Source: Corynebacterium jeikeium
GTDB taxonomy: Bacteria; Actinomycetota; Actinomycetes; Mycobacteriales; Mycobacteriaceae
DNA: 64,000 nt
Reading direction: 5' to 3'
NCBI GenBank assembly: GCA_003955985.1
Contig: CP033784.1
Span: forward strand, 930,001-994,000
A program made the position numbers and the translations under genes. Below the pieces are notes generated by a model. The model was not told the DNA's origin. It did not search any database and worked only from the letters and a program-made list of their open reading frames with translations. Position 1 is the stretch's first letter; every line of letters begins with the position of its first letter. This document shows, piece by piece, positions 1 through 9,580 of this stretch.

Positions 1-2673
1 GGTGAAGGAGCCGATTGCCAGCAGCTCGGCCATACCCCAGTCGATGCCACCTTCCTGAGTCATCTCCGCGCGCTTCTTAGCGACCGGCGCAACACGCGGG
101 TGAATCTTGAAGCCCTCAGGGAGGTTGACGTAAGACTGACCAATCTCGACGATTTCAGCCTTCTCGATGCCGGTCTTCAGACCATGCGGCAGCGGCTGAG
201 AGCCTGCAATACCGGACTGTTCGCCCGGCTTTGCGTCCTGTGCTGCGCGGACCTCGTTGAAGACAGCTTCCATCTGGTCGTGGAAGTCTCGGCGAACTGC
301 CTCGTACTCTTCCTCGGAAATGTCACCGCGACCAATCAGGTCCTCGGTGTACTGAGCGCGGACGCTTTCCTTTTCGTCGATGACCTTGTACATCAGCGGC
401 TGAGTCATGGACGGGTCATCGGCCTCGTTGTGGCCGCGCTTGCGGTAGCAAACCAGGTCGATGAAGACGTCCTTGCCGTAGCGGTTACGGTACTCAACAG
501 CCAGCTGGCCGACCCAGACGACAGCCTCCGGGTCGTCACCGTTGACGTGGAAGACCGGGCAGCCGTATGCCTTGGCGATGTCGGTTGCGTAGTAGGAGGA
601 GCGACCGGAGTCCGGCGAAGTGGTGAAGCCGATCTGATTGTTCACCACGATGTGGACGGTACCGCCGACCTTGTAACCACGCAGGGACATGAGGTTCAGG
701 GTCTCCTGGACAATGCCCAGGCCGGCGAAGGATGCGTCACCGTGCAGCAGCAGCGGCATGACGGAGTAGCCCTCTTCGCCCTTGTTGATCTTGTCCTGGC
801 GTGCACGAGCAAGACCCTCAACGACCGGGTTGACGGCCTCGAGGTGGGACGGGTTCGCAGTCAGGGTGACGTCAATCTCGCCCTCGCCGAACATCTGGAT
901 GTGACGGCCAGTAGTACCCAGGTGGTACTTGACGTCACCAGAACCGCCGACCTGTGCCGGGTCGATGTTGCCTTCGAACTCGGTGAAGATCTGGCGCAGT
1001 GGCTTGCCGACGATGTTTGCGAGCACATTCAGTCGACCGCGGTGTGGCATACCGATGACGACCTCATCCAGGCCAGCACCAGCAGCGGTGTCAATGGCGG
1101 AGTCCATCAGCGGAATCAGCGACTCTGCGCCCTCAAGGGAGAAGCGCTTCTGGCCGACGTACTTGGTCTGCAGGAAGTTCTCGAATGCCTCAGCGGCGTT
1201 CAGCTTCTGCAGAATGTACTTCTGCTCAGCGTGGGACGGCTTTGGCTGGCCGCCCTCAATGCGCTCTTCCAGCCACTCGCGCTCTTCGCGGTCGAGGATG
1301 TGAGCGTACTCGGAACCGACCTTGAGGCAGTATGCGTTCTGCAGGCGCGAGAGAACTTCGCGCAGCGTCATCGTCTCCTTGCCGCCGAAACCACCGACGT
1401 TGAAGGTACGGTCCAGATCCCACAGGGTCAGACCGTGCTCCTCAATATCGAGGTCAGCGTGGTTCGGAGCGGAATCATTCGGCTGGTCAGAACGCAGCGG
1501 GTCGATATCAGCCAGCAAGTGACCGCGGGAGCGGTAGGCCTCAATCAGACGCATAACGCGGGTGTTCTTGTCGATACCCGTGTTCGGCAGATCCTGTGCC
1601 CAACGGATTGGGGTGTAGGGGACGCGCATGGTCTGGAAGATGTGGTCCCAGAACTTGTCGTCGACGAGCAGGTTGCTCATCGTGCGCAGGAACTCACCGG
1701 ACTCTGCACCCTGGATAATGCGGTGATCGTAAGTAGAGGTGATGGTCACCAGCTTGCCGATGCCCATCTCTGCCAGACGGTCCGCGGAAGCACCGGCGAA
1801 CTCAGCCGGGTAATCCATGGAGCCGACACCGATAATCGCGCCCTGCCCCTTGGTAAGGCGCGGGACGGAGTGGCGAGTACCGATACCGCCCGGGTTGGTC
1901 AGGGAAATGGTGACGCCCTGGAAGTCCTTACCGGTCAGCTTGCCGTGGCGAGCACGAACGACGATGTCCTCGTAGGCGTCGACGAACTGCTTGAAGGTCA
2001 GGGTTTCACACTCGCGGATAGCAGCAACTACGAGCGAACGAGAGCCGTCCTTAGCTGGCATATCAATGGCCAGGCCGAGGTTAATGTGCTCCGGGGTAAC
2101 CAGAACTGGCTTGCCGTCAACCACCTTGTAGTTGTTGTTCATGTCCGGGTGGAGCATGACAGCCTTCACCATGGCGTAACCAATGATGTGGGTGAAGGAG
2201 ATCTTGCCGCCGCGGGCGCGTGCCAGATGATTGTTAACCAGGGTGCGGTTTTCAAACATCAGACGTGCCGGCATATCGCGAACCGACGTAGCGGTCGGCA
2301 TCTCCAGGGAGACATCCATGTTCTTAGCGATAGCCCGTGCGACGCCCTTCAGAGGCTCCTCGCCGGATTCAACAGCCGAAACCTTGGCTGCTGCATCCAT
2401 TGGGGACTTCTTTGGCTTCGGGGACGCCGGCTTGTTCGGGGTCTTAGTGGGTTCGACCCCCTTGGATTCACGACGTCCGGTTGCCTTAGCTTCCTCCTTC
2501 GTGGCTGCTGCTGGCTTTGCCATATTGGAAAGGTCCTCGCCCTTTTGGGACGGGGTGTGGGTTGCGAAGAATTCGCGCCATTCCTGACCCACAGATTGTG
2601 GATCCTTCTGGAATTGCTGGTACATCTCGTCGACCAGCCATTCGTTCTGGCCGAAGCTCATGTCGCTGCTCAC
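1..2673 (-). CDS. odhA: 2-oxoglutarate dehydrogenase E1 with fused transacylase domain, OdhA (3' end outside window)
   Basis: Catalyses the decarboxylating, succinyl-transferring step of the TCA-cycle 2-oxoglutarate dehydrogenase complex. The 891 codons present have no stop and run off the left edge; the family is about 1220-1260 residues, so the C-terminal third of E1 is missing. Read on the minus strand, the N-terminus has the conserved [16 protein letters not shown] segment, then a Pro/Lys-rich linker. An E2-type succinyltransferase domain follows, ending in [13 protein letters not shown] (the DHR active-site signature), then the thiamin diphosphate E1 domain with [19 protein letters not shown] and [10 protein letters not shown]. 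This fusion without a lipoyl domain is the actinobacterial OdhA/Kgd architecture. The GTG at 2673 is chosen because GAGGCGAG lies just upstream; an ATG four codons in (2661) has no ribosome site. A TAGAAT -10-like hexamer lies in the 103-base gap to the upstream ABC transporter gene. Confidence 0.95.
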   Translation of the reverse strand, partial: MSSDMSFGQNEWLVDEMYQQFQKDPQSVGQEWREFFATHTPSQKGEDLSNMAKPAAATKEEAKATGRRESKGVEPTKTPNKPASPKPKKSPMDAAAKVSAVESGEEPLKGVARAIAKNMDVSLEMPTATSVRDMPARLMFENRTLVNNHLARARGGKISFTHIIGYAMVKAVMLHPDMNNNYKVVDGKPVLVTPEHINLGLAIDMPAKDGSRSLVVAAIRECETLTFKQFVDAYEDIVVRARHGKLTGKDFQGVTISLTNPGGIGTRHSVPRLTKGQGAIIGVGSMDYPAEFAGASADRLAEMGIGKLVTITSTYDHRIIQGAESGEFLRTMSNLLVDDKFWDHIFQTMRVPYTPIRWAQDLPNTGIDKNTRVMRLIEAYRSRGHLLADIDPLRSDQPNDSAPNHADLDIEEHGLTLWDLDRTFNVGGFGGKETMTLREVLSRLQNAYCLKVGSEYAHILDREEREWLEERIEGGQPKPSHAEQKYILQKLNAAEAFENFLQTKYVGQKRFSLEGAESLIPLMDSAIDTAAGAGLDEVVIGMPHRGRLNVLANIVGKPLRQIFTEFEGNIDPAQVGGSGDVKYHLGTTGRHIQMFGEGEIDVTLTANPSHLEAVNPVVEGLARARQDKINKGEEGYSVMPLLLHGDASFAGLGIVQETLNLMSLRGYKVGGTVHIVVNNQIGFTTSPDSGRSSYYATDIAKAYGCPVFHVNGDDPEAVVWVGQLAVEYRNRYGKDVFIDLVCYRKRGHNEADDPSMTQPLMYKVIDEKESVRAQYTEDLIGRGDISEEEYEAVRRDFHDQMEAVFNEVRAAQDAKPGEQSGIAGSQPLPHGLKTGIEKAEIVEIGQSYVNLPEGFKIHPRVAPVAKKRAEMTQEGGIDWGMAELLAIGSFT

Positions 2674-2776
2674 GGCAGGTACTCGCCTCTTTTCGTCTTA
2701 GTTTTACTAACTCACGTTTATTCTAATTAGCGCAAGTGTCAAAGTGTCATTCAAGGATAACGAAAATTCTGAATTA

Positions 2777-5700
2777 CTACACCGTCGCGCTCCCCATATG
2801 GTACTTGCTCCAAAGCTCTGCGTATTGGCCACCCGCCGCTAGGAGCTCGTCATGGGAGCCGTCCTCGACAATACGCCCGTGGTCAAGTACCAAAATCCGG
2901 TTGGCCCGAGCCGCTGTAGCCAGGCGGTGGGCCACAATAATTGCCGAGCGTTGACGCGACGCACGGTCAGTGGCTTCAAGGATTGCCGACTCTGTTGCAG
3001 GGTCGAGTGTCGCGGTGGCTTCGTCGAGAAGCAGCAGTTCAGGACGCATCATTTCGGCACGAGCGAGTGCGATGAGCTGACGCTGTCCGGAGGAGAGCCC
3101 TCGGCCATCTGGGCCGACGGGGTGGTGGAAGCCACCGGGCAGGCTGGCAATGGTGCTGAGGGCACCGACGTTTTTCGCGGCCTGCTGAATTTCAGCATGA
3201 CTGCTGTCCGGTAGACCGTAGGAAATATTTGTTGCTACTGTCCCCGAAAACAGGTGTGATTCTTGGGGGACATAGCCGAGGGTGCGTCGCCAATCGTTAA
3301 GAGGGAAGTCGCGGATGTCAGTTTCGGAGGCTCGCACCACACCGTCAACTGGATCGTAGAACCGAGCAAACAACTTAATGATTGTTGATTTTCCGGCGCC
3401 CGTGGATCCGACAATTGCGACTGTTTCTCCGGCAGGAATCTGCAAATCGAGAGCATCGAGAACCTGCGGGCGTTCGTGCTCAGAGTCGGCGGCGGAGTAG
3501 GAGAAAGTTACCTTGTCTAAGCGCAGGTCGCCAGCAGCTGCGCGGGACGCGCCGTCAGTAGTGCCGTGATCTGGCATGGGGGCGGTCTGTAGGAGGTCAT
3601 CAATGCGATTGAGGCCGACCTTCGCCTGCTGGTAGCCGTCGAAAACATGGGACAGCTGCTGAATCGGGCCAAAGAGCATTCCTAGGTACAGCGTGAAGGC
3701 GACGAGTACGCCGGGTGTCGTGGTTCCCGAAGCAACCTGTTGGGCACCGACAGCCAATACCGCGGCTGTTGCCAACTCAGAGACGAAGTTGATGCCGGGG
3801 AAGAATAGAGCCACGGCCAGCTGTGCTCTCTGACGAATTGCGCGGTACTTGTTGGATTCCTCGGCAAAGGAAGATTCGATATCGGCGACGCGGTGGTACA
3901 TCTGAATCTCGCGAAGCCCACCAATAGTCTCCTGAAAATCAGCGTTGACCAAGGAGAGCTGCTCTCGCGCAGCCTTGTATAGGCGCGAGGAGATCCGGCG
4001 GAATACCAGAGTGGACACCACAATGATGGGAAGCGATGCCAACGCCACCGCGGCGAGTGACACCTGTGTGGCAAGCAACAGCGCCGTGACACCGAGCAGA
4101 GTAAACGCGGCGATTGCCCCCTCTGCCAGTCCCGTTTGCAGGAAAGAGGAGAGCGCATCGATGTCGGTTGTCATCCTCGTCATGATGGCGCCCGAGCGAT
4201 TGGCCTCGAAGTAGTTAATGCCAAGCGACTGCAGGTGACGGTAGCAGCGCACACGCAGGGCATAGAGCAGCCGCTCACCAGTGCGCGCAGTAATAACAGC
4301 ATTTGTGGCTACGGCAAGCCAACTGATGAGGACCGTCGCCAAGCCACCTGCGGCGCAGGCCCACAGCACGGCCTCATTGTGCTCACTGATGCCGTGGTCA
4401 ATGGCGTAGCGCACGAGCATGGGGAACGCCAGATCGGCAACGGCAATGAGGGCGAGCAGCGCGATGACACTTATAAATAGGCCGCGGACATAGGAGAGCA
4501 GCCGGCGTAGAGAAAAAAGCTCGGAGTTGTCGAGTGCCGCAGCGGGCACACGCGGTTTTTCGGTAGCGGGTGGGAGGTTTCGCACACGCTCGAGAAGCTC
4601 AGGCGTCGCAGGAGCATTGGCGAGAGCCGCCCCCATGCCACCACGACCGCCGCCGCGGCCACCTGGACCGCCTCCGGCTCGGCCAACCCCGCGGCTCATT
4701 TGAGAAGTGGCACCTCCGGGAAGCCGCGCAGCGGTGTCTGGCGTGGAGTTGTCGGAGGTTGGCGCGGTTTCGTCGGGCCAGAGTTCCTCGGGGCTGGGGT
4801 CCTCACTGCCAATGGGGTCGAGAACGAGGTTTTCGATTTCGGGGTAGGCGTTCTGGTCGATGTCCATCAGCTCGGTGAAGCGCGGATGAGAAGCAATCAG
4901 TTCGGCCTTGGTGCCAATGCCAGTGATGGCACCGTCTTCGAAAATGGCGATGTGGTCCGCCTGCTCGAGAGTGGAAGATCGATGCGCCACGATGACGATA
5001 GTCGTATCCGCCAGCTGTGAGGTCAGCGCGCTGAAGATTTCCAACTCTGTCGCGGCATCGATTGCTGAGGTCGCGTCATCGAGAACCAAAACCCGAGGAC
5101 GGGCGAGGAATGCCCGTGCTAACGCCACGCGTTGAGCTTGTCCGCCGGAGAGATTATGCCCGCGCTCACCGATGGCTGTGTCCCACCCCTGAGGCAGGTC
5201 GTCGACGAAGTTGACCTGGGCGGCGGTCGCTGCGGCGTTAATCTCTTCCTGGGACGCCGCGGGATTGGCGAATGCGATGTTCTCACGCAACGTGCCCGCA
5301 AATAGATAAGGAGTGTCCGGAACGACAGTAATAGCGTCATACACATCGCTGGAGAGAATGCGCGCCGTATCTGTGGATGTGCCGTGGCTGGGCGCATCGA
5401 TAGTGATGGTTCCCGAATCCGGCAGATAGTGACGGCCGAGTAACTCCGTGGCGATAGTCTTTCCGGACCCCGGTGGGCCAATCAACGCTAAGGTCGCCCC
5501 TGGCGCGACGGAGAATGAGACATCGTCGATAAGCGTGCGTCCGCCACGGCTGTGGGTGACGTGGTTGAAGCTGATGCCAACGGGGCCGTCGGGGAGAGGA
5601 AGCGCGTCGGTGGGTTCGGGGTTGTCTGGTCGGGCGTCGATGACATCGGAAATGCGGTCGATGCTTGCCGACGTCAGATGTATCGAGATGACCATGTTGG

Positions 5701-6628
5701 AGACCAGACGCGACAGGGCAGTCAGGCTGGTGAGATACGTGGCAAAAGCTACGAACGTGCCTAGGGTGATGTGTCCGTTAATCGCGAGCCAGCCACCGAC
5801 CGCGATATTTCCGACGAGGGACAGTTGCGGCAACGACTGTAGCGCCGGTTGGAATCGAGCGCTGAGTTTTGCCGCTCGCAGGCGGAGGGAGTAGAGCAGC
5901 GACGAGTTACGCTCCATCTTCGCAACTTCGTTGTCACCCTGCGCAAACGCCTTGACAACGCGGATGCCGGAAACGGTTTCCTCGACTTGTCCGGCGATCT
6001 CGCCTGCTTGCTGTTGGGCAGCCCAGGTTGCGGCATGGAGTTTGTCACGCGAATTCACTGCAATGTAGACAATCGCTGGCACCACGGCGAGGCCGACCAG
6101 TGTCAGGGGCAGCGAGAGGGCGAGCATGATGCCGATTGTGATGAACAGCTTGACGACGGATCCCAGCGTCAACGGCAACATCGCCAGTAGTCCGGACACT
6201 GCCTGGAGGTCAGAAATTGACCGTGACACAACCTGGCCGGTGTTGACTCGGTCTTGTGCTGGACCATCGAGGTTTTGTAGGGAGCGAAGGATCTTTAGTC
6301 GCAGGTCGTGCTGAACATCAATGGAGAGTTTGCCGGAGAAGAATCTGCGCCCCATCTGGGCGACGAAGCGTACTAACGCGATGGTCAGAAATACAGAAAT
6401 GACTGCCTGCAGGGGAGTTAGGGAAGGCAGTAGGCGTGCGGGGACACCGCCATCGGAAGTGCCCGTTGCCACATCAATGGCATCTCTAGTGAGAAGTGGA
6501 AGTACGGACTCCAGCCCGACAACGATTAGCGCTGCGACAACGACACCATAGAGCGGTAGTGGCCTGTGAAGAGACTGTTTCCACAAGAACTTCATGGGAG
6601 AGGTTCTGAGGGGTTTGCTCTGGGCCAT
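2777..6628 (-). CDS. Fused double ABC exporter (TMD-NBD-TMD-NBD)
   Basis: A 1283-residue polypeptide carrying two complete ABC exporter halves, likely a drug or lipid exporter of the inner membrane. Half 1 has membrane segments within residues 25-320 and an ATPase with Walker A GPPGSGKT (384-391), signature LSGGQ (493-497) and AHR (548-550). A Gly/Arg-rich linker (645-666) joins it to half 2, with membrane segments at 705-990, Walker A GSTGAGKS (1074-1081), signature LSSGQ (1178-1182), Walker B ending LLLLDEAT and AHR (1233-1235). NBD1 has Asp instead of the catalytic Glu (LVLDDAT, D518) and VPD instead of VPQ in the Q-loop, while NBD2 has an altered signature; together these make one degenerate ATP site. 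Mycobacterial Rv0194 has the same layout, and C. glutamicum, as I recall, also has a duplicated ABC gene next to odhA. The substrate cannot be told. The gene lies upstream of odhA and may be cotranscribed with it. Confidence 0.93.
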   Translation of the reverse strand: MAQSKPLRTSPMKFLWKQSLHRPLPLYGVVVAALIVVGLESVLPLLTRDAIDVATGTSDGGVPARLLPSLTPLQAVISVFLTIALVRFVAQMGRRFFSGKLSIDVQHDLRLKILRSLQNLDGPAQDRVNTGQVVSRSISDLQAVSGLLAMLPLTLGSVVKLFITIGIMLALSLPLTLVGLAVVPAIVYIAVNSRDKLHAATWAAQQQAGEIAGQVEETVSGIRVVKAFAQGDNEVAKMERNSSLLYSLRLRAAKLSARFQPALQSLPQLSLVGNIAVGGWLAINGHITLGTFVAFATYLTSLTALSRLVSNMVISIHLTSASIDRISDVIDARPDNPEPTDALPLPDGPVGISFNHVTHSRGGRTLIDDVSFSVAPGATLALIGPPGSGKTIATELLGRHYLPDSGTITIDAPSHGTSTDTARILSSDVYDAITVVPDTPYLFAGTLRENIAFANPAASQEEINAAATAAQVNFVDDLPQGWDTAIGERGHNLSGGQAQRVALARAFLARPRVLVLDDATSAIDAATELEIFSALTSQLADTTIVIVAHRSSTLEQADHIAIFEDGAITGIGTKAELIASHPRFTELMDIDQNAYPEIENLVLDPIGSEDPSPEELWPDETAPTSDNSTPDTAARLPGGATSQMSRGVGRAGGGPGGRGGGRGGMGAALANAPATPELLERVRNLPPATEKPRVPAAALDNSELFSLRRLLSYVRGLFISVIALLALIAVADLAFPMLVRYAIDHGISEHNEAVLWACAAGGLATVLISWLAVATNAVITARTGERLLYALRVRCYRHLQSLGINYFEANRSGAIMTRMTTDIDALSSFLQTGLAEGAIAAFTLLGVTALLLATQVSLAAVALASLPIIVVSTLVFRRISSRLYKAAREQLSLVNADFQETIGGLREIQMYHRVADIESSFAEESNKYRAIRQRAQLAVALFFPGINFVSELATAAVLAVGAQQVASGTTTPGVLVAFTLYLGMLFGPIQQLSHVFDGYQQAKVGLNRIDDLLQTAPMPDHGTTDGASRAAAGDLRLDKVTFSYSAADSEHERPQVLDALDLQIPAGETVAIVGSTGAGKSTIIKLFARFYDPVDGVVRASETDIRDFPLNDWRRTLGYVPQESHLFSGTVATNISYGLPDSSHAEIQQAAKNVGALSTIASLPGGFHHPVGPDGRGLSSGQRQLIALARAEMMRPELLLLDEATATLDPATESAILEATDRASRQRSAIIVAHRLATAARANRILVLDHGRIVEDGSHDELLAAGGQYAELWSKYHMGSATV

Positions 6629-6656
6629 GGTGGGTACCGCTCTTCCATTGAAAAAC

Positions 6657-6686
6657 GTCGCTGAAGGGTAAGTCGCTGAAGGGTAA
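6657..6686. repeat. Perfect tandem 15-bp repeat in the ABC exporter leader
   Basis: GTCGCTGAAGGGTAA occurs twice head to tail (6657-6671 and 6672-6686), between the stop of the membrane-associated protein (6701) and the start of the ABC exporter (6628). A partial third GGGTAA follows. It is probably a small slippage duplication; no function is evident. Confidence 0.85.
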
Positions 6687-6700
6687 TCGGGTAAGAGGAA

Positions 6701-7567
6701 CTACTTATTCTTCTTTTTCTTCGGCCACTTCAGCGCCGAGGGGATAGAGAACCTCGATGACCTTGAGCCCTTCTTCGAGTCCTCAGAGGTGTTGGATTTA
6801 GCCGGTAGCTTTCGTTCAAAGTCCGACCAATCCTGGGGAAGCGGGCCCAGAGATGCGCGAGTGGAGCTGATAAGAATGCCACCGAGCTTGCGATTGGCGG
6901 AGGCCCCAACCACGGCGCCAATTCCAAATGGCAAAATCTTACCGATGATGGCCAGACGAGCGTTCTTCATCAAGCGCTTGCGTGCCTCGCGAATCAGCAG
7001 GCGGTTTGCTGCACCCAGCTGCGGAACGCCAAGCCGTGGCAGTAGAGAATTCACGGAAGTTTTGGTCTGCTTCCGCAGCGATTCCTCGCCAAGAAGAGAG
7101 GCCATAATAGCTGTCCCCTCAGAACCACTCATGGCCGCAAGAATCAGCGTGCGACGGCGTTGCGGATCGGTGATGTCAATATTGCGCAGGGTCGCTGAGG
7201 CCAGTGTGTACCAGGCTGATGCTTCCAGAAACAGCAGAGATTCACCGGTAACCGCAGCCAAGCCCGTAATCATGCCGACGCCGGGGAGAACCGCGCTGCC
7301 GCCGGCGGCACCACCGGTGCCGGTGACCAGGTTGAGGTAGTGGGAATCAATACGTTCCTGTACCTGCGCCGGAGTTTCATCTTTTTTGCGCTTGTGTAGG
7401 GAACTGACGTACCCGGTGATGGCAGACGACTGCCAGCTCATGGTCTTATCCAGGGTTTGGATAAGAAGGGTTCCCAGTTTTCCGGCATCACGTTCGATCG
7501 CTTCGGGGGTTGAGTTCACCGCATCAGTTACTGTGCGAGTTGAATCCTTCTTCGTCTTTTGGAACAA
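6701..7567 (-). CDS. Membrane-associated protein of unknown function, possibly EcsC-like
   Basis: A 288-residue protein with a basic N-terminus, a central Gly-rich hydrophobic stretch (TGTGGAAGGSAVLPGVGMIT), further hydrophobic segments around ILPFGIGAVVGA, and a very basic C-terminus ending KWPKKKKNK. The Gly-rich LPG motif followed by a hydrophobic helix and an acidic E-S-L-L-F-L-E segment recalls EcsC-family proteins, but this is a weak resemblance. The open frame continues upstream across two opposite-strand genes, which is an artefact. The start is set at TTG 7567 because a perfect AGGAGG lies nine bases before it; the ATGs farther upstream (around 7616) lack a ribosome site. It stands upstream of the ABC exporter on the same strand with a 72-base gap, so the two may form an operon. 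Function unknown. Confidence 0.75.
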   Translation of the reverse strand: MFQKTKKDSTRTVTDAVNSTPEAIERDAGKLGTLLIQTLDKTMSWQSSAITGYVSSLHKRKKDETPAQVQERIDSHYLNLVTGTGGAAGGSAVLPGVGMITGLAAVTGESLLFLEASAWYTLASATLRNIDITDPQRRRTLILAAMSGSEGTAIMASLLGEESLRKQTKTSVNSLLPRLGVPQLGAANRLLIREARKRLMKNARLAIIGKILPFGIGAVVGASANRKLGGILISSTRASLGPLPQDWSDFERKLPAKSNTSEDSKKGSRSSRFSIPSALKWPKKKKNK

Positions 7568-7705
7568 AGTAGTAGACCTCCTAAACGGGTCCGTTGAGAG
7601 CCATATGCCCATATAAACACTACTGAGCTGTGGGGAAATTCCGTAGTCGGTGGAAAAATAGACAGGTGTACGGCGATTAACACAGTCGATAGAAGGATGA
7701 GGCTG

Positions 7706-8518
7706 GTGAACGATGTCACGCGGGGTGCCGCATTGCCTCCCGAGTACTCCCAGCTTTTGGCGGACTTTCCTCGGTTTTCCGCAGATGTTATGCCTCACGA
7801 CGGCGCTGCCGAGTGGCACCTTTCTACCGAAGCTGTAGCCGCCGGAATTGAGGCTGGGAGAAAGCTGTTTCCCATGCCCGAGGTTGCGGGGGATACCCGT
7901 TTCCAGGCCCAGTTGTGGTGGTGGTCCATGTGCGGAGCATTGGTAGGGCCATCGCTGGCATGCGTGTTGGTGTCCGATCGAGTTCCGGTGTGGCAGTGGT
8001 CTTCTTGGTTCGCCTTTCTCCGAGATGACTATTGGGTTGGGTTCCAAGCTCAACAGTTTGAAAGCATTTCCGCTGAGGATGCGGATGAGCTGAAGGATTC
8101 CGGCGAAGCACTGGCTCATTTCTTGGATCCGTTGGCTCAGGTTGTTGGAGAAGTCGGGGAAATCAAGCCTGCCCCTCTTTGGGCCGTGGCTGCCGATGCC
8201 GTAGCTAACGCCGCAATATCCGCCGGTAATGAGCTGATGGAGCCCTGGCGCGGAGCGCTTATTGGCAAACATGTCGTTGAGGGAATACAGCGAGTACATC
8301 GGGTCCCTCTTCCTCGTTTCATGGATTCCTGCGGAGGCGAGGTGCTCCCCTGGGATGAAGCTGCTGCTGAGGCGGGAGAAGAACCGGACTTCGATGTAGT
8401 TACTCACCTGGAGAGAGCTACTTGCTGCATGATTTATCACAGCCCAGATGCCGATCTGTGTGTCTCCTGTCCAAAACGTTCTCGTGAGGAACGCCATCAA
8501 CTCTGGGCACGCTACTGA
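7706..8518 (+). CDS. FhuF-like [2Fe-2S] protein, putative siderophore-iron reductase
   Basis: A 270-residue cytoplasmic protein ending in the FhuF C-terminal iron-sulfur motif: C240-C241-x10-C252-x2-C255. In FhuF of E. coli these four Cys bind a [2Fe-2S] cluster, and the protein helps release iron from ferric siderophores by reduction. The rest is low-similarity sequence with Trp-rich stretches (QLWWWSMCGALVGPS), as is usual in the family. GTG 7706 is preferred over ATG 7697 because the AAGGATGAGG site sits about seven bases before the GTG but directly abuts the ATG. No DtxR-type box is visible in the 138-base divergent promoter region shared with the gene at 6701-7567, so iron control is not supported here. 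Role in iron release is inferred from the motif. Confidence 0.8.
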   Translation: MNDVTRGAALPPEYSQLLADFPRFSADVMPHDGAAEWHLSTEAVAAGIEAGRKLFPMPEVAGDTRFQAQLWWWSMCGALVGPSLACVLVSDRVPVWQWSSWFAFLRDDYWVGFQAQQFESISAEDADELKDSGEALAHFLDPLAQVVGEVGEIKPAPLWAVAADAVANAAISAGNELMEPWRGALIGKHVVEGIQRVHRVPLPRFMDSCGGEVLPWDEAAAEAGEEPDFDVVTHLERATCCMIYHSPDADLCVSCPKRSREERHQLWARY

Positions 8519-8716
8519 GCGCTCTGTTTTCGAGAATCGACAGCTGGCGGCCTGCTCCTCAACCGACCGCGTTGGCGGCTTTGCAGCAGCACGCACTCTG
8601 CCGGCGCGATCTTTCGCAGCAATTGCCGGGGGCATGAGCCACCCCATGATTGCGCGTTTGTCGCTACGATTGGCTGCGGGTAGAGGCCAATTATCTTTCA
8701 AGGGAGGATTCCACCC

Positions 8717-9550
8717 ATGAGCTTTTTCGAGCAGATTGCTGCGGCACTGGACCGCGAGGGCATTGAAAGCCGTGTCAACGATGACACCCTCTTCGTTCCC
8801 ATTACCTCTGACCTGGAGGTTCAGTTCGTCACCATTGATGAGGACATCCCGGCTGCCGAAGTTTACGTAGCCGCTGCCGATGTGGATGATGAGGACGACG
8901 AGTTCGAAGCTGTTCTGGTCTCCGCTGTATTCTCCGTCGAAGACGCCGTCGCGGCAGTCGCCCACCATGTAGCTACTGACCAGGTTGTTGGCCTGCTGCG
9001 CACTCTGCTCGATGGTGATGATGACCGCATTGCTGACCTGGAGTTTGAACAGGACCCCGAAGAGGCAACCTTGGTCACCTCCGAAGTTGGTACCTCCTCG
9101 TTGGTTCAGGTTTTGGTAACTGCCCACAACAACGAGCCCAGCGCACACGTCCGCTTCATCTCTCAGGACGCGAACTTGGACGACATTGTCGACCAGGCCA
9201 TCGCAGAGTTTTGGGACTCGGACACCGAAACGGTTCTCACCGATGATGACCGTCGCAAGATGTTCGCTGACCTCTACTCTGACATCCAGACCTTGCGCAA
9301 TGAGGTTCTGACGCTGGGCACCTTCAAGGACTTTGACAAGCTGATGGATGTCCTTGCGCTCGTGGTAGACCGCGCAGAGGAATGGGAAGATCAGCTGGCA
9401 CCCGTCGATGACGGGTACGCGGAGTATATCTACTCTGATCACGTTGCCTCCTTGGACGGGGATGATGATGACGATGACGACGATGATGACCTCTATGACG
9501 ATGGCGACTATGACGACGAGGACGACGAAGAAGGCGACGACAGCGAGTAG
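8717..9550 (+). CDS. Highly acidic protein with Asp-rich C-terminal tail, function unknown
   Basis: A 277-residue very acidic protein with no signal peptide or membrane segment. Residues 1-220 look folded, with a mixed alpha/beta pattern (MSFFEQIAAALDREGI near the start; a helical ADLYSDIQTLRNEVLTLG segment late). The tail from about residue 250 contains ten Asp in a row followed by Asp/Glu/Tyr/Gly-rich sequence to the end. A strong AAGGGAGGA ribosome site precedes the ATG by about seven bases. The first half faintly recalls YbjN-type small domains, but I would not assign it. The 198 bases between the FhuF-like stop and this ATG hold no other gene that I can see. Possible roles for such a tail, such as metal or polycation binding, are guesses. 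Confidence 0.8.
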   Translation: MSFFEQIAAALDREGIESRVNDDTLFVPITSDLEVQFVTIDEDIPAAEVYVAAADVDDEDDEFEAVLVSAVFSVEDAVAAVAHHVATDQVVGLLRTLLDGDDDRIADLEFEQDPEEATLVTSEVGTSSLVQVLVTAHNNEPSAHVRFISQDANLDDIVDQAIAEFWDSDTETVLTDDDRRKMFADLYSDIQTLRNEVLTLGTFKDFDKLMDVLALVVDRAEEWEDQLAPVDDGYAEYIYSDHVASLDGDDDDDDDDDDLYDDGDYDDEDDEEGDDSE

Positions 9551-9562
9551 CCGTACTGTGGC

Positions 9563-9580
9563 AGCACTGTGAACAGTGCT
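9563..9580. terminator. Hairpin between convergent genes
   Basis: Perfect inverted repeat AGCACTGT-ga-ACAGTGCT, flanked by GGC and GCC that extend the stem. It lies 13 bases after the acidic-protein stop and overlaps the stop codon of the opposite-strand gene (TAG at 9579-9581). There is no T-run, so termination strength is uncertain. Confidence 0.55.

Noticed and set aside
100..2730. 876-codon rightward open frame opposite odhA
   Set aside because: It is the antisense of the clearly conserved OdhA; long antisense frames arise from GC-rich codon bias. The translation has no family features.
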